This document shows positions 20,973-30,589 of a stretch of DNA of 64,000 bases, in pieces. Where the stretch lies: the NCBI GenBank assembly GCA_037974335.1, contig CM075760.1, forward strand, positions 8,429,432-8,493,431, in the 5' to 3' direction. Both the position numbers and the translations under genes were made by a program. The DNA comes from Prionace glauca (Eukaryota; Chordata; Chondrichthyes; Carcharhiniformes; Carcharhinidae). The notes beneath the pieces are model-generated. The model was not told the DNA's origin and did no database searches. It worked only from the letters and a program-made list of their open reading frames with translations. The stretch's first letter is position 1. The number at the start of each line of letters is the position of its first letter.

Positions 20973-21255
20973 AGTTTATGAGTGAATTCACCGAGGTTCT
21001 CCTCATTCTTCACTCATTCTGTCTCTGGATTTGATCAGAAAAAGGCAGAGATGAAGGTGTCTTTACACGGGTGGGTCACTGGGTGGCGCAGTGACTCTGT
21101 CTCTAAAGGGTCCTGAGTTCAACCACATCCCACCCATGACTGGGGGGGACATGCCTATCTGGGAAAGGGGGGGGGAAACCGGATCATAGGGAAATGGAGC
21201 GGAGTTGATGGGTTTAGGAGAACGGAATTAAGCCAAGACAGGGATGGTTAAATTT
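20973..21255. other. intergenic, small SINE-head fragment
   Basis: GGGTGGCGCAGTGACTCTGT near 21082 looks like a SINE head. Nothing else is recognised between it and the IgM 3' end. Confidence 0.4.
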
Positions 21256-21265
21256 GTATTCAAAA

Positions 21266-21729
21266 TTTATTTAAAAATTCAGAGAATATTTTACAGCGAA
21301 ATTGTTTTTTTTAAAGTTAGGAAAGTGAACATAGCGATCGAGGGTCACATTGAGAACAGGAGACATGTACAGAGAATCCGTCAATATTTGTACATCTGTT
21401 ACATTAACCAGAAAGAGAATACAGATCTTTAATAGAAAGAGGAATTAACAAACGTGAATAAGGAATGAGAAATTATTTATACATTAATTTTACACTAGGA
21501 GGGAAACTATTAACCACAATAACATTATAACAAAAAACAACCTCGTACTTTTCACACTGAAAACTGAAATAATGTCTATTGTTGCCTCAGTTACAGATTC
21601 AGAATGATAAACTGAGAGAAATTTACTGATAGATTCACCGAGAGCAGATATTGTATTGGAGCCATACACAGATCTTTATAATCAGCTGAGGGAAATCTGC
21701 AGCGTCCAAAATTCAACCCATCATTTGAT
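21266..21729 (-). CDS. IGHM: IgM heavy chain TM2 exon (two codons) and membrane 3' UTR
   Basis: The acceptor TATTTTACAG is followed by ATC AAA TGA (21729-21721), so the membrane form ends ...VTLVK-IK. This matches the tiny basic cytoplasmic tail of IgM (KVK in mammals). The rest is 3' UTR. The AATAAA signal on the minus strand lies at 21271-21266. The intron before it (21730-21863) is only 134 bp, and the junction is phase 0. Confidence 0.85.
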
Positions 21730-21863
21730 CTGTAAAATAAAGAGGCAATATTGAAGCAGATGTTTCTGATGCGGGACAATAATGTTTTTAATCAGTGAAA
21801 CAATGAGAGATTTTTCAAATCCATTCTGCCACTTTGAAATGTGAGTGAATTGAATCATCTCAC

Positions 21864-21991
21864 CTTCACCAGAGTGACGGCAGTGCTGTAGAAAATGCTC
21901 AGGAAGAACAGGACGATGAATGTGGAAGCGGTTGTCCAGATGTTGCTGTTATCATCCTCACTGTCTTCAATCCAGATGCGGTCGGTGGGGT
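21864..21991 (-). CDS. IGHM: IgM heavy chain TM1 exon (membrane anchor)
   Basis: The exon lies between acceptor TCCCCTAG and donor AAG|GTGAG. With the G brought from Cmu4 it reads [17 protein letters not shown], an acidic extracellular linker. The transmembrane helix starting [19 protein letters not shown] follows and ends TAVTLVK. The helix has the Ser/Thr/Tyr polar residues expected for pairing with CD79-type partners in the B-cell receptor. The splice from inside Cmu4 removes the secretory tail, with an intron of about 3.4 kb (21992-25417). Confidence 0.9.
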
Positions 21992-22539
21992 CTAGGGGAC
22001 AGAGGCCAGGAAATGGAATTAGATTACTTTATTTATCCAGGGAATCTCATTGTTTTCTTTTCCCTGTTCTCCTTTATAAACTGTTCATTCATTTTCATGT
22101 CTAATTTTCAATGTATATCTCCTGTTAAATTCAGGACACTCAGTAACAGATCTCCATAACTATTTTCACATCTGATCCTTATTGGTATTCCTTGGAGAGT
22201 CCATGTCAGAAAGCACTGAAGGTGTTTTCTTGATAATCAGTTCATTTTGAACTATTTGCCACTAACCCTTATTGAAGAATGTTCTGACTGATCTGGAGGA
22301 ACATTCCCCTGTCAATGATTGTTTCCACAGATGGTGACTGATCTGTAAACTGTGAATGCTGCTGTTTAAGATCTGGGATGTAATTTCCAATCTTTGCTTA
22401 TTTACAGTGGAAATGTTTAGTAACTCATGAGCTTAACTCAGTTTCTCAACGTGTTCGGCGGTGTTTTGAGAATTGGGATAGTTATCGGTGTGTATGTCCA
22501 TTCAAATTCACATTTAAATTTTACTTTCATCATTCACCT

Positions 22540-22660
22540 GCCGTTTGTATTAAAGATTGTATGTGTGTGTGTGTGTGCGCGCGTCTGTGTGTGTGTGTCT
22601 GTGAGTCTGTGTGTGTGTGTGTGTGTGTGCGTCAGTGCGTGTGTGTGTGTGTGTCTGTGA

Positions 22661-22699
<39 letters not shown>

Positions 22700-24235
22700 C
22701 ACTTCCTGAGCTGCATTAATTTTTGGTCCTGAGTTAATCTGTGTGTATGAGGGATAATGAACATGTTCATTTGCCTGTGTTTGTTGATTTGTGTAGTTGT
22801 GTGTCTGTGTGTATAATTTATTCTTCAGATATTGTGGATATATGACTATTATTGTGTGAAGTCTCTGTATATTTATTAATGCCACTCTTAACGTGCGCAC
22901 GTGTTTCTGCCTGTTTCAATGTGTTAATTTGTGTCACTCGAATAATGTTTCCTTCCCTTTCTTTGTGTGTCTGTTCCTCCGTGCGTTTGTGTGTGTATCT
23001 GTTGACATATTAGTGCATGTAAATTCGTGTTGGTAGTTATTTATAACAATGTGTCAGTGTATGGCTGTGTTTCCATGTGTAGTATTGTGTGCTGTGGTGT
23101 TCTGTTCTGAAGGAGCGTGTGAATGTTTGCATCCACATGTTTGTGTGAAAATATTTTGCTCTCTGTTCCTCTATAAGCAGTGTGTTAATATTGTTATATC
23201 TATTTCCCTGTATAAGTGATAATGTGTATAACATTGTGGGGCTCTATATCTGTATTCATTTCAGCGTGAACGTGTGAGAACATGCATTTGTTTGAGTGTG
23301 TGCATCTATTTGTGTATGTTTTGGACCTGCATAAATGTTATCTGTCCGTATTGTGTGTATGCATGTACGTGTTTGTATTTGTGTCCGTGTACCTAGTCCG
23401 TATGTTTAGGTAAGTGTGTACTTGTGTGTTTGTGTGTGTTTCTGCGGGCGTTTGTACATATCTGATAATTTGTGTGCATGTTTTGTTTTGTGCCTTCTTG
23501 TACAAGTCCGTACCTGTGTGTGCAGGTGTGGGTGTATGCCCCCTTGTGCATGCATGTGTGCGTGTATATGTGTGTGCGTGTGTGTGTGCATGGTGCGTGT
23601 GGGACAGAGAGAGTGCGAGAGAGAAAGAGAGAGTATTTGTGTATGCACGCATTTTTGTTTGTATATGTATAGTCCATTAGTGTATTCGAGGGAGCGTGCT
23701 TGTTTGAGTTCGTTTGTGCGTATATTGTGTGTTCTTCTGATCCGTGTATGTGCATTTGTATTTATGAATGTATCTGTGTTTTTGTTGTGTATGTATTTGT
23801 GCGTATTGTGTATTTGTGAGATTCTGTGTCTGTATTTGAATGTGCCTGTCTATATTTCTGTGTGTGGGACTATGTGTATGCGTTTGTGTGTTATATTAAC
23901 ATTCTGTATTCGTGTGCATATGTATGAGTATGTGTATTTGTGCAATTGTGTCCACGTTTCTGTGTGTGCGTGTGTGTGTGTATGTGTGTGAGTGTGTAGT
24001 GTGTCTGTATGTGTGAATGTGTGTGTGTATGTGTGTGTGAGTGTGTGAGTGTGTGTATGTGTGTGTGAGTGTGTAGTGTGTGTATGTATGTGTGTGTGTG
24101 TGAGTGTGTAGTGTGTGTAGTGTGTGTAGTGTGTGTATGTGTGTGTGAGTGTGTGTATGTGTGTGTGAGTGTGTGTGTGTGAGTGTGTGAGTGTGTGTGT
24201 GAGTGTGGGTGTGGACGCCTATGTATGTATGTATA
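22540..24235. repeat. long TG-rich tract in the Cmu4-TM1 intron
   Basis: Pure (TG)n runs lie at about 22560-22700 and 23960-24215, with TG-biased, partly degenerate sequence between them. In the IgM pre-mRNA (minus strand) this becomes a long CA-repeat-rich segment. The many Cys-Val and His-Thr open frames here are artefacts. Confidence 0.9.
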
Positions 24236-25310
24236 ATTGTGACAGTTTTGGGCAGCATTATCAGTGTGTGTATTTTTTTAACTGTTGCTCCAAGTTTCAC
24301 CGACCATAGTGAAGTGAATATGATCCAGACAACCCGAATAATGGAACATATTTTCAATGCTTTGCTGGAGAAATGTATTTTATGTGAGGGGCACGGTGAT
24401 ATCAGGAGAGAGAATGAAATAATTCATTGATGTATCTCAGAGAGCTCAGGGACAGAACAGTTAAAACCCGGGGAGGAATCTATGACTTGTTTAAATTTGT
24501 ATTCTGGGAAATCAATGCCAGCACATGGTTAACAGGAACAAGAGTGTTGAGACATTTTAAATTATGTTGCATTAGTTTATATATATATTTCAATGATTAA
24601 GATAATGATACTTCAAAATCTGTAGCAAGTAAACCGGAAACTAATTTGTACTGTTGGCAACTGGGTCCTTATAGTAGAGAAATGTTCCCTTCCAAACACA
24701 GGAGAGGGAGGAGAGTGAGCTCAGAGTTTCCCTCTCCCTACCCGATGATACAATGTCACTGATGGTGCTAACCACTGAGGAGGTACAGGTGAGTGGATTA
24801 AATAATGACATTCCTCCTCTTTTCATTGAGGAAGTTTTGGGACATGGATTAACTACTGCTCCTCCCCTCTCTTTGCTGGGTTAGTGGGAATCCAGGATGT
24901 TAACAATTTCACTCTCCCTCAATCCGATGGGGGGAATATTTCTCCATGTTTTTTGTGTGTGACCCTCACTTCAGTTCCCAGTGGGTGCGGTGCAGTAGCT
25001 TAAAGAGGTGGTCAATGAGAGAAACAGGGCCCAGCGATCTAAATGTTGTGTTTGTGTGTCAGACATGTTAAAAATGTCGGAGTGTTTTCCCCTCAGCGGG
25101 AGGAAAGTCAGTGAAGATATTTTGCAGAATCCTGTAATGAATGTGCTCTACTCTATCCCTGACCCAGTGTCTATCTCCGCTGGGAGCACTGGTTCAACAA
25201 TGTTGGGTCCGAGACATGAAAATATCTGACTCAAAATCAAAGATATGGAAGTAAAACTGAAAAACAACCAATTAAACAATTGGGTATTTCATTGATCGTT
25301 AGAGGAAAAT
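24236..25310. other. rest of the Cmu4-TM1 intron
   Basis: No repeat family or exon is recognised. The sequence is AT-leaning. It contains no second constant-domain exon. Confidence 0.5.
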
Positions 25311-25313
25311 GTT

Positions 25314-25328
25314 TTTATTCTTTTTATT
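25314..25328 (-). terminator. IGHM: polyadenylation signals for secreted IgM
   Basis: Two AATAAA hexamers on the minus strand lie at 25328-25323 and 25319-25314, only about 30-40 bp past the secretory stop. Use of these sites would end the transcript before the membrane exons. Confidence 0.7.
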
Positions 25329-25355
25329 GTAGTTTTTAATGGAAGTGAGTGACTC

Positions 25356-25747
25356 TCATTGACATGAATTAACAGTGTCCATCAGTGCAAGGGAAATGTT
25401 CACAAAACTGGGTTTACCGCTGGATTTGTCAACTGTTCTGTTGATGATCTTCAAGGGGATGGCTTCATGTCCCACCACACAGGAGTAAGAAGCGCCACTG
25501 GACCATTCCTCTGCTGCAATGGATAACAGGCTGTACATGAAGAAGGAGCTATCGCCGTTGTCCGCCACCACCTCGGTGTTCCTGTAGTTCCCGGGATTCA
25601 CCGGCTTGTCGTTGACGGTCCACTTGACGAAGATCTCTCGGGGGGAGAAACCTCTCACTAAGCAGCTGAGGGAGACGAAACTCTGAGCGGAGACGTCTTC
25701 TGCCGAGGGCAGGAGGACAGAGACGACCGGTTCCCGCGGATTTGGAT
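25356..25747 (-). CDS. IGHM: IgM heavy chain Cmu4 exon with secretory tail
   Basis: C-terminal constant domain of IgM. The acceptor TTTTCTGCAG precedes ATCCAAATCCGC; with the G from Cmu3 it reads DPNPREPVV. The intradomain Cys pair is in LSCLVRGF and YSCVVGHE, with the core Trp in VKWTVND. The secreted form continues [20 protein letters not shown] and stops at 25358-25356. It has an N-glycosylation site (NIS) and the penultimate Cys that links IgM subunits. A cryptic donor CAGCG|GTAAAC (cut between 25418 and 25417) joins in phase to TM1 and replaces this tail in the membrane form. The first AATAAA is about 30 bp past the stop. The frame is open and complete. Confidence 0.95.
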
Positions 25748-26139
25748 CTGCAGAAAATGTACAATAAATGTCAATAAACTGGAGAGTTCTGGAGACAATG
25801 AAACCACAGGTTAAATGTCAGGAAAATGTGCTTCGCTTCTGATTTTAACTCTTCCCATTTTTGATTTGCAGCTTGGAGGGGAGGTGAACACAATTCTTTT
25901 CTCAAATAACTCAGGAGGGGGCGGAGTGGAAAGATTCAGAAAGTTTACAGCACAGAATCAGGCCATTCGGCCCAACTAATCTACTTTTTCTTTTTGGTTT
26001 TCCGGTTTTTGATGCTCCACATCAGGCTCCTCCCTTCTTCTTCAATCTAAACCCAATAACATCGCCTTCAGTTCACTTTTCACTCATCAACACATCAAAC
26101 TCCCCAGAAAAATATCAATCGGCCCAGAGTCGATTAGTT

Positions 26140-26525
26140 CAGGAGAGTTCGCCTCTCATCCTCCTCCGCTCTAAGGAGAAAAGCCCCAGCTCCCTCAACC
26201 TTTCCTCATAAGACCTACCCTCCAAACCAGGCAGCATCCTGGTAAATCTCCTCTGCACTCTCTCCAATGCTTCCACATCCTTCTTATAGTGAGGTGACTA
26301 GAACTGCGCACAATATTCCAAATGTGGTCTCACCAAGGCCCTGTACACTTGCAGTATAACCCCACGGCTCTTAAACTCTAACCCCCTGTTAATAAACACT
26401 AACACACTTTAAGCATTCTTCACGGCTCTATCCACTTGAGTGGCAATCTTCAGAGATCTGTGGATATGAACCCCGGGATCTTTCTGTTCCTCCACATTGC
26501 TCAGAACCCTGCCGTTGACCCTGCA
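26140..26525 (-). mobile_element. CR1-like LINE fragment in the Cmu3-Cmu4 intron
   Basis: CAACCTTTCCTCATAAGACC, TGCACTCTCTCCAATGCTTC and TGTGGTCTCACCAAGGCCCT are the reversed CR1-type ORF2 region. The copy is decayed, in the same transcriptional orientation as IgM, and ends only about 27 bp from the Cmu3 donor. Confidence 0.8.
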
Positions 26526-26551
26526 TTTATTGCTTCAATCTCTCAGCTCAC

Positions 26552-26860
26552 CTGTTTCCTTGTGGATAGATGTTCTTAGAGGAGTCGGCAGATCCTGATG
26601 GCTCACCACGCACTCAAACACAGCCGCACTCAGCCAGGCTTGTGTGGAGATGCTTAATTTGCTGATCACGCTGTCACGATCCGCTCCGGGCTTTTTGGCA
26701 ATCTCTGATTTCAAATACTTCCTGTCTCGGATCCAGGACACGTTAACTCCATCAGGAGCATGAGAAATGATGCAGGTTAAGGTCACGGTCGCCTCCAGTA
26801 AGACCTGTTCTATTGGTGGTGGCTGTATCTTCACTGTGGTATCAAGGCACGGGAGAGGAT
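26552..26860 (-). CDS. IGHM: IgM heavy chain Cmu3 exon
   Basis: Acceptor CATTCACAG, donor ACAG|GTGAGC, phase 1 at both ends (309 bp). It reads [20 protein letters not shown] at the start, with the intradomain Cys in LTCIISHA and FECVVSHQ and the core Trp in VSWIRDR. A further Cys in LPCLD near the start could serve an interchain bond. No internal stop. The domain ends RTSIHKET and joins DPNPREP of Cmu4. Confidence 0.95.
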
Positions 26861-27776
26861 CTGTGAATGAGAAATGAAAATGAGCCCTAGTTCCCCTTCA
26901 CAAGCAGGACAGCAGTCTTCAGCCTGAAGGAGACAAAGTCGCCTTCAATATATCAATCTCTAACTCTCGCCTTTCACCTTCCATGGCGAATGGGAAGCCA
27001 GCTTGCTGTATGGAATTATTCCCTGTATTAAATATTGGAGCAGCGGTAACATTTCCATGAATCAGAATTGGAGAATTCCCAAACAAACACACCATCCTGA
27101 ACTCAAGGAAAAAGTACTGACCGTTGGTTTATAGATAGGGTGGATGCACTTTCCAATATTTTACCCCTGTGCTGTGACCTGTGAAACATTCTCACACCTA
27201 CTGTCTCTCCAAATTTTACCAGCTGTCTCAGGAACAAGCTGACATCAAGGCCACCTCACTCACTATATTGCTTCAAACCGAAAGGGGACACTCTTTTAAG
27301 GGGAGGCTGTGGCATATTGTGTTGTCAATGGGCTTATAACCTAGGGCAAGACTCTGGGGACACAGATTCGAATCCCATCATTGCAAATATGAAATTTGAA
27401 TTTTGTAAAAATCTATAATTTAAAGTTGAAATGGTTCTCATGAAGCGATTGCTGTAAAACCCCTCCTAGTTCACAAATGTTCCTTACCAAAATCAACCTG
27501 CTGTCTTTATCTGGCCTGGCATGCATGTGACTCCAGATTCACAGCAACGGGAGTGACACTTCAGTGCCCTCAGGTTTGGGAAATAAATGCACATCTCAGG
27601 AAGGTAGAACAAAAAATTGTTTTTCTGATGAAATTCTGAATGAGATATTGTCCTAATGCAGCAAACTACAGGACAATAACTCACAAGTTGTTCAATGCTT
27701 TGTACCAACTTTAATAGATCCCTAATTCTGATTAACATCAGAATGATATATGTTGTCCTCTGTTTGAGTCTCTTAC

Positions 27777-28091
27777 CCCGAGATGCGCTGATGTTCAGAC
27801 TCTGAGTGTCTCCTCGGTGAGTGACCTGGCAGGTATAGACCGCTTTGCTGAACCATTCCCCAGCGGAGACTGTCAGCCGACTGCTGGCCGAGAAGTTCCC
27901 GTTCAATCGACAGGGGGGAGAGGTGACAATTCCTGAATGCGTGGGTTCCCCATTCTTCAGCCAACTCACTTCCATTGACCCTGGCTGGAAATCGATGATT
28001 GAACAGACGATGATTGCGAATTTCCTGTGTGAGATTTCTTCACTGGAACTCACGGTGAGGATAACAGTTGGAGGGATCACAGGCGGAGGGC
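27777..28091 (-). CDS. IGHM: IgM heavy chain Cmu2 exon
   Basis: Acceptor TTTCCCTGAAG, donor CGGG|GTAAGAG, phase 1 at both ends (315 bp). After splicing it starts [19 protein letters not shown]. The first Cys codon is split across the Cmu1-Cmu2 junction (T|GC). The intradomain Cys are in IIVCSIIDF and YTCQVTHR, with the core Trp in VSWLKNG. An additional Cys is in SPPCRLNG, between the two sheets. The frame is open. The exon sits between introns of 410 bp (to Cmu1) and 916 bp (to Cmu3). Confidence 0.95.
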
Positions 28092-28149
28092 CTTCAGGGA
28101 AAAAAAACAGATCAGTCATTTCCTGCAGAAGATGTGGATCAATTAAACT

Positions 28150-28366
28150 TTTGTCAACAGAGGGTAGTAAGGGCTTGGAAAGCCCTGTCTGCAGCATTGT
28201 GGACTCGCCAACTTTAAGGGCGTTCAAATGGTCAGTGGATACACATATGGATAATATTGGAATAGTTTAGGTTAGAGGGTCATGAGATTGGTTCCACTGG
28301 TCGGCGCAACATCGAGAGCCGAATGGCCTGTACTGCGCTGTAATGTTCTATGTTCTATGTTCTAAC
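28150..28366 (+). mobile_element. CR1-like LINE 3' end in the Cmu1-Cmu2 intron
   Basis: The plus strand shows a CR1 C-terminal relic, then GAGCCGAATGGCCTGTACTG and a TTCTATGTTCTATGTTCT tail. It is antisense to IgM and makes up about half of the 410-bp intron. Confidence 0.8.
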
Positions 28367-28501
28367 TCATTTGCAGTCAATAGACACTAACTGGACCAAT
28401 CCAAAGGGCCGGATTGTGCACATCTATTTAAATGAGTTATAACCAAGGCCCTACATGTTAACCACAGTGTTTCTGTTTCACACAAGCTCCACAACACTTA
28501 C

Positions 28502-28801
28502 ATGGTATTTCAATGTTCTTGACTGAGCTGTTGTGTTGAACCTCACAGTCAATTCTGGGACAATCTCCCGCTGAGTCGCTGATGGTTAACTGGCTGCTCA
28601 GGGTGTAGGTTCCTTTCGTGTTTCTCACTGACGGGTAAGTCTTAAACCCACTGGGGACCGTTTGCCCATTTTTCTTCCAGGTCACTTTGGAGACATCTGG
28701 AAGGTAATCCATCGCCAAACATCCGAAGGTGATGGAGCCGCCGGAGTTCTGTTGCTGACAGGGGGAGACCAGGCCATACAGAGTGGGCGCAGACGGTGTC
28801 G
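28502..28801 (-). CDS. IGHM: IgM heavy chain Cmu1 exon
   Basis: Acceptor TTCTTTCCCAG, donor CCAT|GTAAGT, phase 1 at both ends (300 bp). With the G from JH it reads ATPSAPTLYGLVSPCQQQNS. The Cys in SPC is the likely light-chain partner. The intradomain pair is FGCLAMDY and IDCEVQHN, with the core Trp in VTWKKNG. An extra Cys (GDCPRIDC, 5 residues before the second intradomain Cys) is unusual for this domain. The exon is the first constant exon after a 10.8-kb J-C intron. Confidence 0.95.
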
Positions 28802-28904
28802 CTGGGAAAGAATAGCCAATTGAACAAGTTAGACTCTTACTTGCATTTATTAAGTCATCAAACATTGTTACAAATAGGTTTCTATATTAGATATAGCTCT
28901 TGGT

Positions 28905-29035
28905 GTTAAAGGGATGAAGGGATATGGGTAGTAGGTGTGATCAGGACAGTGATGAGCTCTGACCAAAGTGAAAGGCGGAGTAGGCTCCAAGGGCCGAATG
29001 GCCTACTCCAGCTTCTCTTTTCTATGTTTCTATCT
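28905..29035 (+). mobile_element. CR1-like LINE 3' end in the J-C intron
   Basis: GATGAAGGGATATGGGTAGT, GGGCCGAATGGCCTACTCCA and a TTCTATGTTTCTAT tail. Short 3' end only. Confidence 0.65.
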
Positions 29036-29369
29036 CCAACATTGATTTGAATTATGAATGTATCCCTAATATTTCCCGATTAAATCTTTCATCCGCCTTT
29101 GAGATGATGTTACTTCTATCAATTGGGAATTGTCATCTCTGTAGAAACTCATATCCCTGTCTCCACTTCTATCAAATTAGGAAGAAAAAAAACACATTCT
29201 GTTAGTCTCACAATGACATGTCATTCATTGGATTAACAGAGAACAGCAAAAAATTTCTCAATTATTGCAGCAACTATTTATTTCTCAACAACAGCAGTGT
29301 GTGATGAACCGCTGTTTATTTCTCAAACAAAAACACTTTGTGATGAAGAAGTTCTCCCTTCATTCAGAC

Positions 29370-29495
29370 TATCCACTCACTTGATGAGGGAGCTCCAACA
29401 GCTTGTGATTCCAAATAAACCTGTTGGACTTTAACCAGGTGTTGTGAGAATCCTTACTGTGCCCACACCAACCTCACTCCGGCATCTCCACACTA
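29370..29495 (-). mobile_element. Penelope-like element terminal fragment
   Basis: CACTTGATGAGGGAGCTCCA and AAACCTGTTGGACTTTAACC are the terminal-block motifs of the Penelope-like family, here about 570-700 bp upstream of Cmu1. It is a short broken fossil. Confidence 0.55.
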
Positions 29496-29764
29496 GTTTT
29501 GGAAATTGCCTGTGTTCAAACTGATTGATGCCCCTTCCTCTCTCCAACTCACTGCCTCTCAATCCACAAAACGGAGATTAGTAACTTTGCTTCAAAAATA
29601 CCTCCGGAATGAATACTTACAGAATGATCAGGAAATTCTAAATGTGATTATTAATTCCAATAAATCCAACCTTGACTCATTGACGGATCATACATTAATA
29701 GTAAGAGTTTCCCATTCGGGCCCTGAAGTCTCCTCCATCATTCACTGAGATTACAGATGAGCTG

Positions 29765-30560
29765 ATTGTGGTGCTAGCTCTATTCTGAACCTCCTCACTC
29801 CGCCATCCATCACCCGCCCTCTGCCCATTTCCCCAGCTCTTTGCCCTTCCCCTGGGTCTCTGACTTTCACGGTGGCTCTTTTCCCCTTTTATCCGGCTCT
29901 CTGTATTTCCACCTGGCCCTCTACACTTCCCTCCAGCTCTGTGTCCTCTCCCCCGGCTCTCTGTTCTTTCCCTCACCCCCCCCACACTGTCCCTCAGCTC
30001 TCTGCCCTCTGTCCCTGCTCCCTCCCCTCTTTCTCCTTCCCCCCAGCTCTCTGAGCTTTCCCCCTGACTCTCCTGCCCTTTCCCCTGGGCTCTCTGCCCT
30101 TTCCCTCGGCTCTTTGCCCTTTCTCCTGCCTCCCTGCCCTTTTCTGTGCCTCCCCGCCCTTTTTCCTTGTTCTCTCCCCTTTCCCTGGTCTTTCTACACT
30201 TTTCCCCATCTCTCTGCCCTTTCTTTCAGCTCTCTTCCCTTTCACTGGTCTCTCTGCCCTTTCCCCTGCTTCCTGTCCTTTCCTCTCTTTCTCCGCACTT
30301 TCCCCTGACTTTCCGCCCTGTTCCCCGGCTGTGGACCCTTTCCCCCGCCTCTCTGCCCTTCCCCTAGCTCTCTGCTGTTTCCCCTGGCTCTCTGCCCTCC
30401 CCCCACCCCGGCTATCTGCCATTTCCCCCGCCTCCTGTTCTCCCCTGACTCTTTGCCATTGTCCCTGTCCCCGAGCCCCCAGCGATTCCCTCCAGCTCTC
30501 TGCACTCCCAGTGCAGCTCCCACCTTTGAACACCAAACTGCCGCTTGAGATCTTTCTTCT
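29765..30560 (-). promoter_or_regulatory. candidate switch-like region (coding strand G-rich, AGCT-containing)
   Basis: On the plus strand the tract is made of degenerate units of about 18-22 bp such as CAGCTCTCTGCCCTTTCCCC. On the IgM coding strand this becomes GGGGAAAGGGCAGAGAGCTG, a purine-rich, G-skewed repeat with roughly ten AGCT tetramers in about 0.8 kb. Position (about 1 kb upstream of Cmu1, inside the J-C intron), strand asymmetry and the GAGCTG/GGGG motifs resemble the mammalian Smu switch region. The function is inferred from resemblance only. The Glu/Arg/Gly-rich open frames on the minus strand are repeat artefacts. Confidence 0.5.
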
Positions 30561-30589
30561 CTCTCGTTGCAGACCCTCACCACACAGAT

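Noticed and set aside
22427-24357. Cys-Val and His-Thr repeat proteins
   Set aside because: Direct translation of (TG)n or (CA)n microsatellites.
27493-27776. Extension of the Cmu2 open frame past the exon end
   Set aside because: A strong donor GTAAGAG follows CGGG in phase 1, and the extension has no Ig similarity; it is intron read-through.
29994-30583. Glu/Arg/Gly-rich minus-strand open frames upstream of Cmu1
   Set aside because: Low-complexity translation of the purine-rich tract; no domain, start context or splice signals.
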